Origin: Dysosmobacter acutus
Lineage (GTDB): Bacteria > Bacillota > Clostridia > Oscillospirales > Oscillospiraceae
Assembly (NCBI RefSeq): GCF_018919205.1
Contig: NZ_JAHLQN010000001.1
Coordinates: 1,302,001 to 1,366,000, forward strand
Direction: 5' to 3'
DNA length: 64,000 bases
Below the pieces are notes generated by a model that did not search any database, had not been told where the DNA came from, and was given only the letters and a program-made list of their open reading frames with translations. The translations under genes were made by a program, and so were the position numbers. This document shows positions 1 to 7,523 of the stretch, one piece after another. Positions within the stretch are counted from its first letter, which is position 1. Each line of letters begins with the position of its first letter.

Positions 1-1387
1 CAGAGCCCTCCACGTTCACCATCCGCTCGGCGGGGAAATTGGTGTACTGATACCAGGTGTTGTTGGCGTAGTTGTAAAGGAGGGCCTCGCTTCCATAGGT
101 GAAATAGAGTTCCTGTTGCTCCTTGTGGTTGAAGATATGTACGCCGGACAGGCGATAGGTCCGCAGCGTGGAGCGGACCCGGTCACTCATGCGCACGGCG
201 TTGCGGTCGCTGTCGGTGATGTTGCCGCTGGTGGAGGTGGCCTTCCACTCATAGGCGGTATCGCCGTCCAGCGTCACGGGATTGTTCTCCACGAGGCACG
301 CCTGCCCCGGCGCGATGTTGCCGATCTGCCGGTTTACCGTGGTCACATAGAAGGCCGGCGTGGTCTGTCCGGAGGCAAGCTCCAGCGTGCTGTAGGAGAC
401 GGACCAGGTGGAGTCCTCTTTAAAAATGAGCAGGCGGCTGTAGTGCCGGACGCAGGAGGTGATGGATGTGTTCTCCGATCCGGCCCGCAGCTCATAGAGG
501 TCCGGGAAGTACTCCGCCGAGGGCGCCCCATCGGCGGTGAGGCCGCTGTAGATGGTGCGGTTGGAGCCGTCCCCGTAGAGGAAGACCCGGGCGTCGGTGT
601 TGCCGTTGTAGAGCTCGGAAAAGCGCATGGACGTGACCTCGCCTCTGGCGCCGTCGCCCTTTTGATAAGTGATCTCCACTGTGTTGATGCCCTTTTCCGG
701 GGCGGAGGCAAAGCTCACCTGGCCCTTTTCCTGGTTTACGGTATAGGTGATGTCGGTGCCGGAGACAGAGAGCACGCTGTCAATCCCCATCTCGTTGAGC
801 TGGAAAAGCTTGGCTATGCCGTCTGGCGAGAACTTCTGCTTGCGCAGCCCGTTGAGCCGGTTGATGGGCTCCAGCAGCGTGCCGCCGCCGGAGGGAGGGG
901 TGGCGGTGGTGATGACCGGGATGTAGCCTGTCACCGGGGCAAACCTGCTTTCAGCTCCGCCGTCCCAGACCATATATTCGTGGCCGTTGAGCAGATACAC
1001 CTTGTCGGAAAATCCAAAGAAGTGGGTGTCATCCTGAGTGCACTGCCCGACCTCTTTTGCCGCGGCGCCGTCCACATCAAAGATCAGCCCGCCGTAGGAA
1101 GCCAGCAGATGGTGGCTCTGCCCCACCTTCCCATACCAGAGTCCGCACACTTCCGGCTGTTCCGCCTTCCCCTCGGTGGTGCTCTGCTGCCAGGGTGTGT
1201 GGAGGTCACAGATGGTTTTGGTCCCGCTGCGGATTTGCAGATGGCCCTCCCGGGTGATCTTGAAATTCCGGCATACCGAAAGCTCTCCGTCCTTCAGTGT
1301 GGTGTCGCCGTCCGGGCTTTCGTTGAGCCCCAGCCACTTGTCCGCGTGGAAAATGGCCTGCTCACGTGTATTTGTAATTTGTGACAA
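1..1387 (-). CDS. Phage tail/stabilisation-type structural protein (partial, runs off left edge)
   Basis: The minus-strand frame is open from a TTG start at 1387 to the window edge, giving at least 462 residues. An AAGGAGG ribosome site lies seven bases upstream of the TTG, and no ATG occurs until far inside, so the non-standard start is needed. The N-terminus reads LSQITNTREQAIFHADKWLG. The protein is rich in beta-strand-like stretches with many Gly, Asp and aromatic residues. It lies directly downstream of the large terminase in the same direction. Size and position suggest a tail-nozzle or head-completion (stabilisation) protein of a podovirus-like phage, but I recognise no diagnostic motif. 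The role is inferred from context only; the existence of the gene is well supported. Confidence 0.7.
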   Translation of the reverse strand, partial: MSQITNTREQAIFHADKWLGLNESPDGDTTLKDGELSVCRNFKITREGHLQIRSGTKTICDLHTPWQQSTTEGKAEQPEVCGLWYGKVGQSHHLLASYGGLIFDVDGAAAKEVGQCTQDDTHFFGFSDKVYLLNGHEYMVWDGGAESRFAPVTGYIPVITTATPPSGGGTLLEPINRLNGLRKQKFSPDGIAKLFQLNEMGIDSVLSVSGTDITYTVNQEKGQVSFASAPEKGINTVEITYQKGDGARGEVTSMRFSELYNGNTDARVFLYGDGSNRTIYSGLTADGAPSAEYFPDLYELRAGSENTSITSCVRHYSRLLIFKEDSTWSVSYSTLELASGQTTPAFYVTTVNRQIGNIAPGQACLVENNPVTLDGDTAYEWKATSTSGNITDSDRNAVRMSDRVRSTLRTYRLSGVHIFNHKEQQELYFTYGSEALLYNYANNTWYQYTNFPAERMVNVEGS

Positions 1388-1414
1388 TTGTGAACCTCCT
1401 TACAAAACCATCCA

Positions 1415-2914
1415 TTAAGCGCCATAGCTCATATAGGAGGCGCTGGCCTCGCCGCCGGTCATTGCCTTGTCATAGGGTTCCAGGGCGTCTTCTTCCTCAA
1501 AGGAAGGGGAGGGCCGCTCCGGCGTTATGGATCGGGTGATGCACAAATACCGGCAGGCGTCGACAATGTGGGTGATGTCGTGGGGCTCTGCAGCGCAGTC
1601 CGACACGTTTTTGTCGTCATGCTGGATGGCCTGTATGTTGCGGATAAGCCCACGGCACTCCCGGCTGACCAGCAGTCCGGGTTTTTCGTCGTCGCAACCT
1701 CCATATCGTTCGCTTCCGCCCTTGGGCGAAAGCTCACTCCTTCCGGTGCTCCTCCTCTCCCCACCGGACCCGCTGCGCTGGGCTCCGGCGGAGGGCCCCA
1801 TGGGCTTAAGGGCTTCCTTCACTGCCATCCAGCCCTGGATGCGGTTGTTGCTGGCCTTTACCAGCCCCACACCGTGCTGCATGAACAGCTCCGCCATGGA
1901 TCGCCCGGTGTCCTTCTGTCTGGCCCACATGTCAGGCGGGGCGATGGTGTAGGCGATGCGCTCCCGCTCCGGGGTGAGAGAGTGCATCAGCTCCGCCGCA
2001 GCGGAGACGATCAGTCCGGACTGCTGTACCTCCCGGTAGATGTGGATTCTTCCCTCAAAGTCAATGGCCGCCCAGAGGCAGGCGAACATGTCCAGGCCAT
2101 AGTCAAAGGAGCGGATTTTTGTCCACTCCTCCGGCACGTGGATAAATGGCTCCTCCACATGGGTTTCCTCCCGGAACTCGGGGAAAAACAGCCCGCCCAA
2201 GGCGTCCCAGTCCCCGTAGCGGTGTGCCCGGCGGATATCCTCCGGCAGCAGGTCCAGCATGTTGATGTAGTCCGGGGAAGACTCCAGCAGCTTGGGGTTG
2301 TCGTCCACCGTGGCGGGGATGAAGTAATAGTCCTCCGGATTTTCTCCCTTTTCCAGGTAGTAGTGCCGCTCGATGAAAAGCCGTTTGAACCAGAGGTGGC
2401 CCACGCCGCCGGGGTTGGCGGTCAGGTACATCCTGCGGGGAATCCGGGTGACGCCGCGCAGGCACGCGCCCAGGGTGCGGAACTGCTGCTCCGTGAGCTG
2501 GGTGGCTTCGTCTATGAAAATCCAGTCGTATTCCTGGCCCTGGTATTCCAGGGCGTCCTCGGCGCTGGAGTAGTGGCCGAATTTGATGGTGGAGCCGTTG
2601 AAGAAGGTGATGAGGTGCATGGTGGCGTTGTAGCCTGCCACCTCCGGCTGGAGGGAGCCCACCAGCGGCATGATGATGCTGTTTTCCAGGTCTGGATAGG
2701 TCTTTCTCACGATCAGGATGCGGATGCCCGGATATTGGAGGCATCCGGCCTTGGCTTTCCAGCGGACCGTGTAGGATTTCCCTCCGCCCCGGGCGCCGCC
2801 GTAGCCGATGTAGCGCTGCCGGGCGGTGCAGAAGAGGCGCTGCTTGGGGTACAGGTCCCCAAGCTCAAAGGGGACGCCTTCAATATTCCGTTTGGTCGGT
2901 GAGATTTTTTTCAT
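1415..2914 (-). CDS. Phage terminase large subunit
   Basis: This is the motor that packages phage DNA into procapsids. The ATG at 2914 is chosen because AGGAG lies six bases upstream; an ATG at 2992 has no such site. The product is 499 residues. The ATPase part has Walker A GGARGGGKS (residues 39-47) and Walker B WIFIDE (131-136). The C-terminal half carries acidic motifs expected of the RNase H-like nuclease, FDYGLD and HDITHIVDACRY. A stretch of about 35 Gly/Ser/Arg-rich residues (about 1694-1798) interrupts the nuclease part between KPMG and DEKPGLL and looks like an in-frame insertion. Its position after the capsid gene, rather than next to the small terminase, is unusual. Confidence 0.93.
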   Translation of the reverse strand: MKKISPTKRNIEGVPFELGDLYPKQRLFCTARQRYIGYGGARGGGKSYTVRWKAKAGCLQYPGIRILIVRKTYPDLENSIIMPLVGSLQPEVAGYNATMHLITFFNGSTIKFGHYSSAEDALEYQGQEYDWIFIDEATQLTEQQFRTLGACLRGVTRIPRRMYLTANPGGVGHLWFKRLFIERHYYLEKGENPEDYYFIPATVDDNPKLLESSPDYINMLDLLPEDIRRAHRYGDWDALGGLFFPEFREETHVEEPFIHVPEEWTKIRSFDYGLDMFACLWAAIDFEGRIHIYREVQQSGLIVSAAAELMHSLTPERERIAYTIAPPDMWARQKDTGRSMAELFMQHGVGLVKASNNRIQGWMAVKEALKPMGPSAGAQRSGSGGERRSTGRSELSPKGGSERYGGCDDEKPGLLVSRECRGLIRNIQAIQHDDKNVSDCAAEPHDITHIVDACRYLCITRSITPERPSPSFEEEDALEPYDKAMTGGEASASYMSYGA

Positions 2915-2972
2915 AAGCTTCTCCTGTAAGAGGCCGCGGGCGCTTTGCTGCCTGTGCCGGACCGGCAGATAG

Positions 2973-3018
2973 GGGAAAGGAGCGGAGTACACTTAAGTCT
3001 GTGCGCTCCGCTCCTTTG
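2973..3018 (-). terminator. Stem-loop after capsid gene
   Basis: A perfect 12-base inverted repeat (AAAGGAGCGGAG paired with CTCCGCTCCTTT) sits 10 bases downstream of the capsid stop and before the terminase ribosome site. It probably terminates or attenuates transcription from the capsid gene; only a short T run follows. Confidence 0.6.
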
Positions 3019-3026
3019 TTGAGAGC

Positions 3027-3866
3027 TTAGGCTGTGGCGGTGGTGACGCCGCGCAGGATGCCCTTGGCTTTGGTATCCAGCACAAAGCAGTCGTGGTACA
3101 TGCGGAACTCCACCAGGTTTCCGCTGACGCCGGGCGGGTCGGTGTGGATTTTGTAGTCCTTGATCTTCACCGGGGCCAGGGCCGCGCCCTTCCAGACAAT
3201 CAGGAAATTGGTGCCCGTGGGCATGTAGCTGTCGGGAACCACCCGGACCTCCATGGAGTCCAGATTGCCCATGGTGCCGTTGGTGATGACGGTCTTGCCC
3301 AAAACATCATTGCCCATGATCTGGTCGGAAAGCTTGCACTTGATGTACTCGCTCTGCTTGATGAGCAATACGCGCCCGCTGAGGGGGACCAGCTCGTCGC
3401 TCATCTCACCGGCGGCGGTCATGATGGTTTCGACGATGTTGGCCTTGGTCATGGTGCCGGTGACATGCTCCAATCCGGCCTTGGCCTTCAGTACGCTCAG
3501 GCGGTACTTGTCCACCGCGGGGATCACCACGCAGTCGATATTCTCCTTCAGCGTGGCGTTGGCCTGCTTGATGTTGAGCTGGTCGGAGGAATTGCCTTTG
3601 TCGATGGTGTAGACAAAGGACTTGTCCTGGCTCATGGCCATCTCCTGGTAGGTATCGCCCAACTCCGCCGGGGTGCCGTAGCGGTTGGCAGATGCGGTGC
3701 GGCTGTAGTCGTTGAGCGTGACCAGGTCGTTGGTGTAGAGGCGCAGCGTGCGGACGCCCACAAAGTCATATTTGTTGCTGAACAGGCCCTCCGTGCGGCT
3801 GCTCAGCTTGAAGCGATCCACCACCTTGGGGGAGGCTTTGCTTGCATAATTTACAGTACTTGCCAT
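3027..3866 (-). CDS. Phage major capsid protein
   Basis: This is a 279-residue protein that I read as the main shell subunit. Two starts lie close together; ATG at 3866 is preferred because AAGGAG is eight bases upstream, whereas the ATG at 3872 is too close. The sequence has the extended N-terminal arm (YASKASPKVVDRFKLSSRTEGLF) and mixed alpha/beta pattern of HK97-like capsid subunits. It is directly preceded by an acidic, Ala/Glu-rich scaffold-like gene and followed by a strong stem-loop, as expected for the most abundant structural product. The subfamily is uncertain; capsid identity rests on length, composition and gene context. Confidence 0.78.
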   Translation of the reverse strand: MASTVNYASKASPKVVDRFKLSSRTEGLFSNKYDFVGVRTLRLYTNDLVTLNDYSRTASANRYGTPAELGDTYQEMAMSQDKSFVYTIDKGNSSDQLNIKQANATLKENIDCVVIPAVDKYRLSVLKAKAGLEHVTGTMTKANIVETIMTAAGEMSDELVPLSGRVLLIKQSEYIKCKLSDQIMGNDVLGKTVITNGTMGNLDSMEVRVVPDSYMPTGTNFLIVWKGAALAPVKIKDYKIHTDPPGVSGNLVEFRMYHDCFVLDTKAKGILRGVTTATA

Positions 3867-3924
3867 ATTCATTTCTCCTTTTCCATGTCTCCCGACGTTG
3901 AAAAAAAGTTGCCCAGGGATTTAG

Positions 3925-4791
3925 TCAATCCTCCCATCCCTCGTCAAAGGGGTCGCGGTTTGTGTTGTCTGAGCCGGCGCTTTTCAGTGAGCCGGTGGAT
4001 CGGACCGCGTTTTCCCGCGCCTTGCTGGCGGCGGCAAGGGCAACCTTCAGAGTCTCGTTTTCATAGCGCGTATAGGCGCCCAAAAGACTCTCCCCGGATC
4101 GCACTTTGTCCCACACTTCCCGTGGGATTTCGGTGGGGTTTACGTCGGGGTATTCTCTTGCAAAAGCTTCAATGTCGGCCCTTTGTTTTTCAGCAGCGGC
4201 GATGCTTGCGGCTGTTTGTTCAGCTGCCTTGGCCGAGGATGCTTCCTCCTGGCGGAGGCGCTCTTCCCGGTTGTCTAACTCCACTGCCCGCCTTGCATCT
4301 TCTTCCGGCATCCCGGCGGCCTTTTTCTCCTCGATGCGCAGATGGTCTACATACTCGCTCAGGCTCACTCCGGCCTCACGGGCATAGCGGGACATGAACT
4401 CGATGACAGGTTTTGCCTCGTCGTATTTCACACGGATGCGGTCATAGTCCATACCCTTTTGGATCAGGGCAGGGGCCTCTTCCGCGCTGACGGTCTTCTC
4501 CTCGTCCATGTACTTCACTTTGAACGCAATGTCCTGCGCCGCTTTTTCCTCTGTCTGCTTTGCTTCGGACTGTTCGGATTCGCCGTGGCCGGCCTTTTGC
4601 TGTGCGCCGCCGGCATCCTCCGGGGCGTCACCGTTCTCCGGCGCAATCTCAGCCGCTTCCCCAGTGGTCTCCGGGGCGTCAGGCCCATACGCTGCCGGGC
4701 TCTCCTCCTCCCCCCATCCTGCGGAAAACTCTGCATCGTTGGTCTCGATGCCGGCCTCCTCCTCAGCGGTGGTGTTCAGGATTTCTTCCAT
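3925..4791 (-). CDS. Phage capsid scaffold protein
   Basis: This is a 288-residue, very acidic and Ala/Glu-rich protein with a long predicted helical or coiled-coil stretch (EEKKAAGMPEEDARRAVELD onward). This is typical of scaffold proteins that template procapsid assembly and are then removed. ATG at 4791 is chosen because AAGGAG stands six bases upstream; the frame is open to 4839 but lacks a ribosome site there. It ends with an acidic FDEGWED tail. It is transcribed immediately before the capsid gene with a 58-base gap, the usual arrangement for a scaffold/capsid pair. Confidence 0.8.
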   Translation of the reverse strand: MEEILNTTAEEEAGIETNDAEFSAGWGEEESPAAYGPDAPETTGEAAEIAPENGDAPEDAGGAQQKAGHGESEQSEAKQTEEKAAQDIAFKVKYMDEEKTVSAEEAPALIQKGMDYDRIRVKYDEAKPVIEFMSRYAREAGVSLSEYVDHLRIEEKKAAGMPEEDARRAVELDNREERLRQEEASSAKAAEQTAASIAAAEKQRADIEAFAREYPDVNPTEIPREVWDKVRSGESLLGAYTRYENETLKVALAAASKARENAVRSTGSLKSAGSDNTNRDPFDEGWED

Positions 4792-4894
4792 AAGCTGCTC
4801 CTTCCCGGCCCTGGTTTGGGCCAGAGTATTCAGTTCCAACTGGTCGGTTGGATTGATTCAACTGGATGTTCCCCAGTGGCTGAAGCGGGCCGCC

Positions 4895-5332
4895 CTACCA
4901 GCGGCTGAACTCCCCAAGCTCAAGGCCGCCATAGGGGCGCTCAATCTCTTGAAAAGACCTGGCCGGCATCAGCCTGCGCGCCTCCGCCTTCAGCTCCTGA
5001 TAACGCTGCAGGCAGGTGTTGGCAAGGCCGGGATCGCTGTCCTCACCCTGAACCAGCAGGTAGGCCAGGCCATAGGGGAGAATGACTCCGGCCACGTAGT
5101 CGTCCAGCCCTGCCGTGTCCTGGAGATCGCGGAGCTTGGGGAAAACCGGACGGGCGCCGTCCTCCGCCTGGCAGGTATCGCTTAGGGTATAGCACTCCTG
5201 CCCAAGGGAGTTGATGAGGTCTACCGCTCGAAAGCGATAGTCCTTGGTGTCCGCTGTAATGGTCGCGCCGGTGGTCTCGTGCTGCTCGTCCATGATGTGG
5301 ATGGCAATGTCAAAAATTTCCTGACCCGTCAT
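4895..5332 (-). CDS. Phage head-tail adaptor-like protein
   Basis: A 145-residue protein starting MTGQEIFDIAIHIMDEQ. Its start overlaps the stop of the preceding gene (ATGA at 5332-5329). It appears mostly helical, and the central YVAGVILPYGLAYLLVQGE segment resembles head-tail connector proteins of Firmicutes phages, which join the portal vertex to the tail. I assign the role by size, helical character and place in a head module. In most phages an adaptor follows the capsid gene rather than preceding the scaffold, so the order here is odd. Confidence 0.5.
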   Translation of the reverse strand: MTGQEIFDIAIHIMDEQHETTGATITADTKDYRFRAVDLINSLGQECYTLSDTCQAEDGARPVFPKLRDLQDTAGLDDYVAGVILPYGLAYLLVQGEDSDPGLANTCLQRYQELKAEARRLMPARSFQEIERPYGGLELGEFSRW

Positions 5333-5550
5333 GGCAGCTTTACCTCCGGTACCTTTGGCTCATAACTCATGAGGTTGGTTACGCCTTCATCCATCCGGCG
5401 CCTGAGCCGGTCGGCTTCCTCCTCGTCATCCGGTTCTGCCAGGGCTGCCGTGCGGGCGGGGGAAGCGGAAAGGCGCTTACATTCTGCCAGCAGGGCGCAC
5501 AGGAGGATGATCTGGATGAGGGACAAACACACAAAGATCATTTCATACAC
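5329..5550 (-). CDS. Small phage membrane protein, function unknown
   Basis: A 73-residue protein with one N-terminal membrane segment (IFVCLSLIQIILLCALLAE, about residues 5-23) followed by a charged, Glu/Arg-rich cytoplasmic tail. Its start lies inside the end of the preceding small-terminase-like gene (12-base overlap) and its stop overlaps the start of the next (ATGA), so translation is coupled along the operon. Similar one-TM proteins are common in phage head modules; I know of no assigned function. Confidence 0.6.
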   Translation of the reverse strand: MYEMIFVCLSLIQIILLCALLAECKRLSASPARTAALAEPDDEEEADRLRRRMDEGVTNLMSYEPKVPEVKLP

Positions 5551-5969
5551 TCCTCGTCAGCCCCCTCCCCAAACTTTACCTGGATGGTGGTGTCCTGCTT
5601 CACGCTGGATTTGGTGTTGTACCCGCCAAAGCGCTCCTGCTCAATCAGCTTCATGGACTTCTGGGTGGTGAACTTGTCGTTCCACGGGTCGCCGGAGATC
5701 AGCTGGTGGGCGATCCGGTCATAGGCCCGGTTCACCAGGAAACGGCGCTGAGGGTCGTCCTCGTCGCCAGCCCAGTTCGCCAGGGTCCGGCGGTTGACGC
5801 CAAGGCTCAATGCCAGGCCGAACTCGTCGTACCGGCCGCTGCCCCCGGCCTGATGCTCTGCGTCCACTTGGGAAAAGTAAGCTTCAATGGCCGTGTCCAA
5901 CTCGCCGTTGCCTTGAAACACACGCTCCTGAGTCCTGGAGCCCTTTTTCTGCTCAGCCAGTTTGCTCAC
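5538..5969 (-). CDS. Phage terminase small subunit-like protein
   Basis: A 143-residue protein, first gene of the head module. Residues about 43-72 (GRYDEFGLALSLGVNRRTLANW) look like a helix-turn-helix, and the C-terminal half (IAHQLISGDPWNDKFTTQKS, then QERFGGYNTK) resembles small terminase proteins that recognise phage DNA for packaging. The start is taken as GTG at 5969; the purine-rich site just upstream is close to the codon, so the exact start is uncertain. The large subunit lies 3 kb downstream instead of adjacent. Confidence 0.62.
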   Translation of the reverse strand: MSKLAEQKKGSRTQERVFQGNGELDTAIEAYFSQVDAEHQAGGSGRYDEFGLALSLGVNRRTLANWAGDEDDPQRRFLVNRAYDRIAHQLISGDPWNDKFTTQKSMKLIEQERFGGYNTKSSVKQDTTIQVKFGEGADEECMK

Positions 5970-7049
5970 CCCTTTTTCACACGTTCCCAGCCTAAGGGTT
6001 TTAGGCCGGACGATTCTTTCCTACTTCTGCCTTATATACCGAGATGCCGAAAAAGTCCACAAAAAAAGAAAATCTAATAAATGATAGCTGTATATGTTTG
6101 TAATAAGTTGTAATATTGCGCAAATGCCTGATTTCCATTTTTGCGGCCTTCAGCGCAGAGAGCGCCGTCTGTTTTTCTCCTGCCCCCACCCGCGAATCAG
6201 CCGCTGCACCCAGTGGGGCCAATGGCTGTAGCCGCCCTTCCTTTTCAGCAGTGCTTGAAGCCGCGCCAAAAGAGAATGAGGATAATACCCTATACCTTCC
6301 ATTTGGGACGCCCCCGTTTTTCCGCTACCCCTACCGATGGGGGGGAGGGGGGTGCGGGCCTTTGAACCTGGCCCGACGCAGCGCGCCCGCAGCCCCTGGC
6401 AGGGCATACCGATACAGCGCCCCACAGCGTCCGCCGGCTGTCTTGCTACATGGTAAGCCACAACAGCCCCGCTCCACCGCCCGTGTCCCCGCATGTCCCC
6501 GGTTGTCCCCTCGTTGCTTCCGCTTCTTCATCCGCCCCCGCCGACCGGCCCGGAAGCAGTCCCACCCCTGCCGCGCCTCCTGCCGCCGCCCTAAAAACAC
6601 AGCGCCGACACAGCAACCCGCCAATCCCTTGCGCCGTAAGCCTCTATCTGCAACTGCAAGTTAAAAATACAAGGGAAACGCGCCCTCCCACGCTCCGCCA
6701 CTCCCCCGCCGCTTTCCCCGCTTCCCGCAACTCCCGCCAAATCGCCGCGCTTTCGCGCGCGTGCCCTCCAATCCCTCTCTTTCCCCCCATTTAGCCCCAC
6801 ATTGGGAACAGGGTAAAGCAAAAACAGGATATGACACACGGGGAATCGCGTCAGGTTGAGAAAAGGCCCCCTAAAACCCCCAAAAGAGCAAGTAACCCGC
6901 TTTCTTTCTTTTTTGGGGGATTATAGGGGGAGAATGAGAGGGAGAGTATGAGAGGGAGAGAAAGAGGGGGCAAAAGGGGGGATTTTTCTTTCTTTCGACT
7001 CAAGATAAAACGGAAAGGGGGCCAGAGCCAAAGCCCCGGTCCCCTCTGT
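5970..7049. other. Gap of 1.1 kb without a confident gene
   Basis: No open frame here has both a ribosome site and recognisable protein features. Near 6010-6120 the minus strand is AT-rich, with a possible TATATA -10 box feeding the phage head module. From about 6340 to 6790 the plus strand is strongly C-rich. From about 6910 to 6985 it changes to G/GA-rich repeats. A minus-strand frame ending near 6150 (WPHWVQRLIRGWGQEKNRRR) could be the tail of a decayed gene, but I cannot support it. Confidence 0.5.
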
Positions 7050-7154
7050 TCACAGTTTCTCCCTGATCGCGTCAATAATCCATGCGTTGACGCTCTGGCC
7101 GGCCGCCTGGGCGGTGATCTTTTGCTCTTTCGCAACCACGGCAGTTTTCTGCAT
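7050..7154 (-). pseudogene. Ribbon-helix-helix-like C-terminal fragment
   Basis: The minus strand encodes 34 residues ending QAAGQSVNAWIIDAIREKL. This matches the helix-turn-helix half of Arc/MetJ-type ribbon-helix-helix regulators common in Firmicutes mobile elements. The N-terminal beta strand that should precede it is missing: upstream in frame lies a transcription terminator and then viral DNA. There is no ribosome site before the ATG at 7154. I read it as the 3' remnant of an antitoxin or repressor gene cut at the boundary. Confidence 0.5.
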
Positions 7155-7170
7155 ATCTTCATCGTCTAAA

Positions 7171-7203
7171 CAATAAAAGGGGGCTAAATGGCCCCCTTTC
7201 TCA
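7171..7203 (-). terminator. Rho-independent terminator at left virus boundary
   Basis: On the minus strand GGGGGC, a six-base loop CATTTA and GCCCCC are followed by TTTT. The TAG in the loop closes a Cys-rich frame (about 7281-7184) that enters from the virus side. The element would stop transcripts leaving the gokushovirus genes, and also works partly in the other direction. Confidence 0.82.
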
Positions 7204-7268
7204 TATACCTGCCCCGTTCACAGTGCGAACACAGCAACACAATAATAATGCGGCATTGCTTGCAATCT

Positions 7269-7511
7269 TTACAAATTGGACATGTATTCCTGCCAGGAAC
7301 GGTTTTTCGCGGCTTCACGGGCATTAAACTCCATGGCAAGCTGATTCTGGGCCTGTTGCCAATTGCGATTCTCAGCGGCCATTTCCGCGCTCTTAGCAGT
7401 GTTTTCGGCAGAGATGCCACGAATACTATTGATCTGAGACATAGCCTGACCGGCAACAGAGTTAATTGCAGGAGTCTGGAATCTGGAAACATCATATCCT
7501 GTAGTAGCCAT
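7269..7511 (-). pseudogene. Gokushovirus VP2 (DNA pilot/minor spike protein), truncated
   Basis: Eighty residues starting MATTGYDVSRFQTPAIN behind a good AAGGAG site. The segment NQLAMEFNAREAAKNRSWQEYMSN is the hallmark region of gokushovirus VP2, the minor capsid protein that helps genome delivery. Family members continue with THQREV-like residues for 200 or more further positions; here the reading stops after NL at a TAA. The frame break marks the left boundary of the viral segment. Confidence 0.85.
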
Positions 7512-7523
7512 AAAGTCAACTCC

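Noticed and set aside
116..1384. 422-codon plus-strand open frame
   Set aside because: Antisense shadow of the minus-strand structural gene that starts at TTG 1387; no ribosome site and low-complexity Gly/Val-rich translation.
1568..2902. 444-codon plus-strand open frame
   Set aside because: Antisense to the large terminase, which has intact Walker motifs; the frame is a by-product of GC-rich codons.
3093..4397. 434-codon plus-strand open frame
   Set aside because: Covers the reverse of the capsid and scaffold genes, with His/Gly/Val-rich nonsense composition.
6150..6494. 114-codon minus-strand frame ending in WPHWVQRLIRGWGQEK
   Set aside because: Could be a decayed phage gene end, but it lacks a ribosome site, and the upstream half is Arg/Gly/Pro-rich low complexity.
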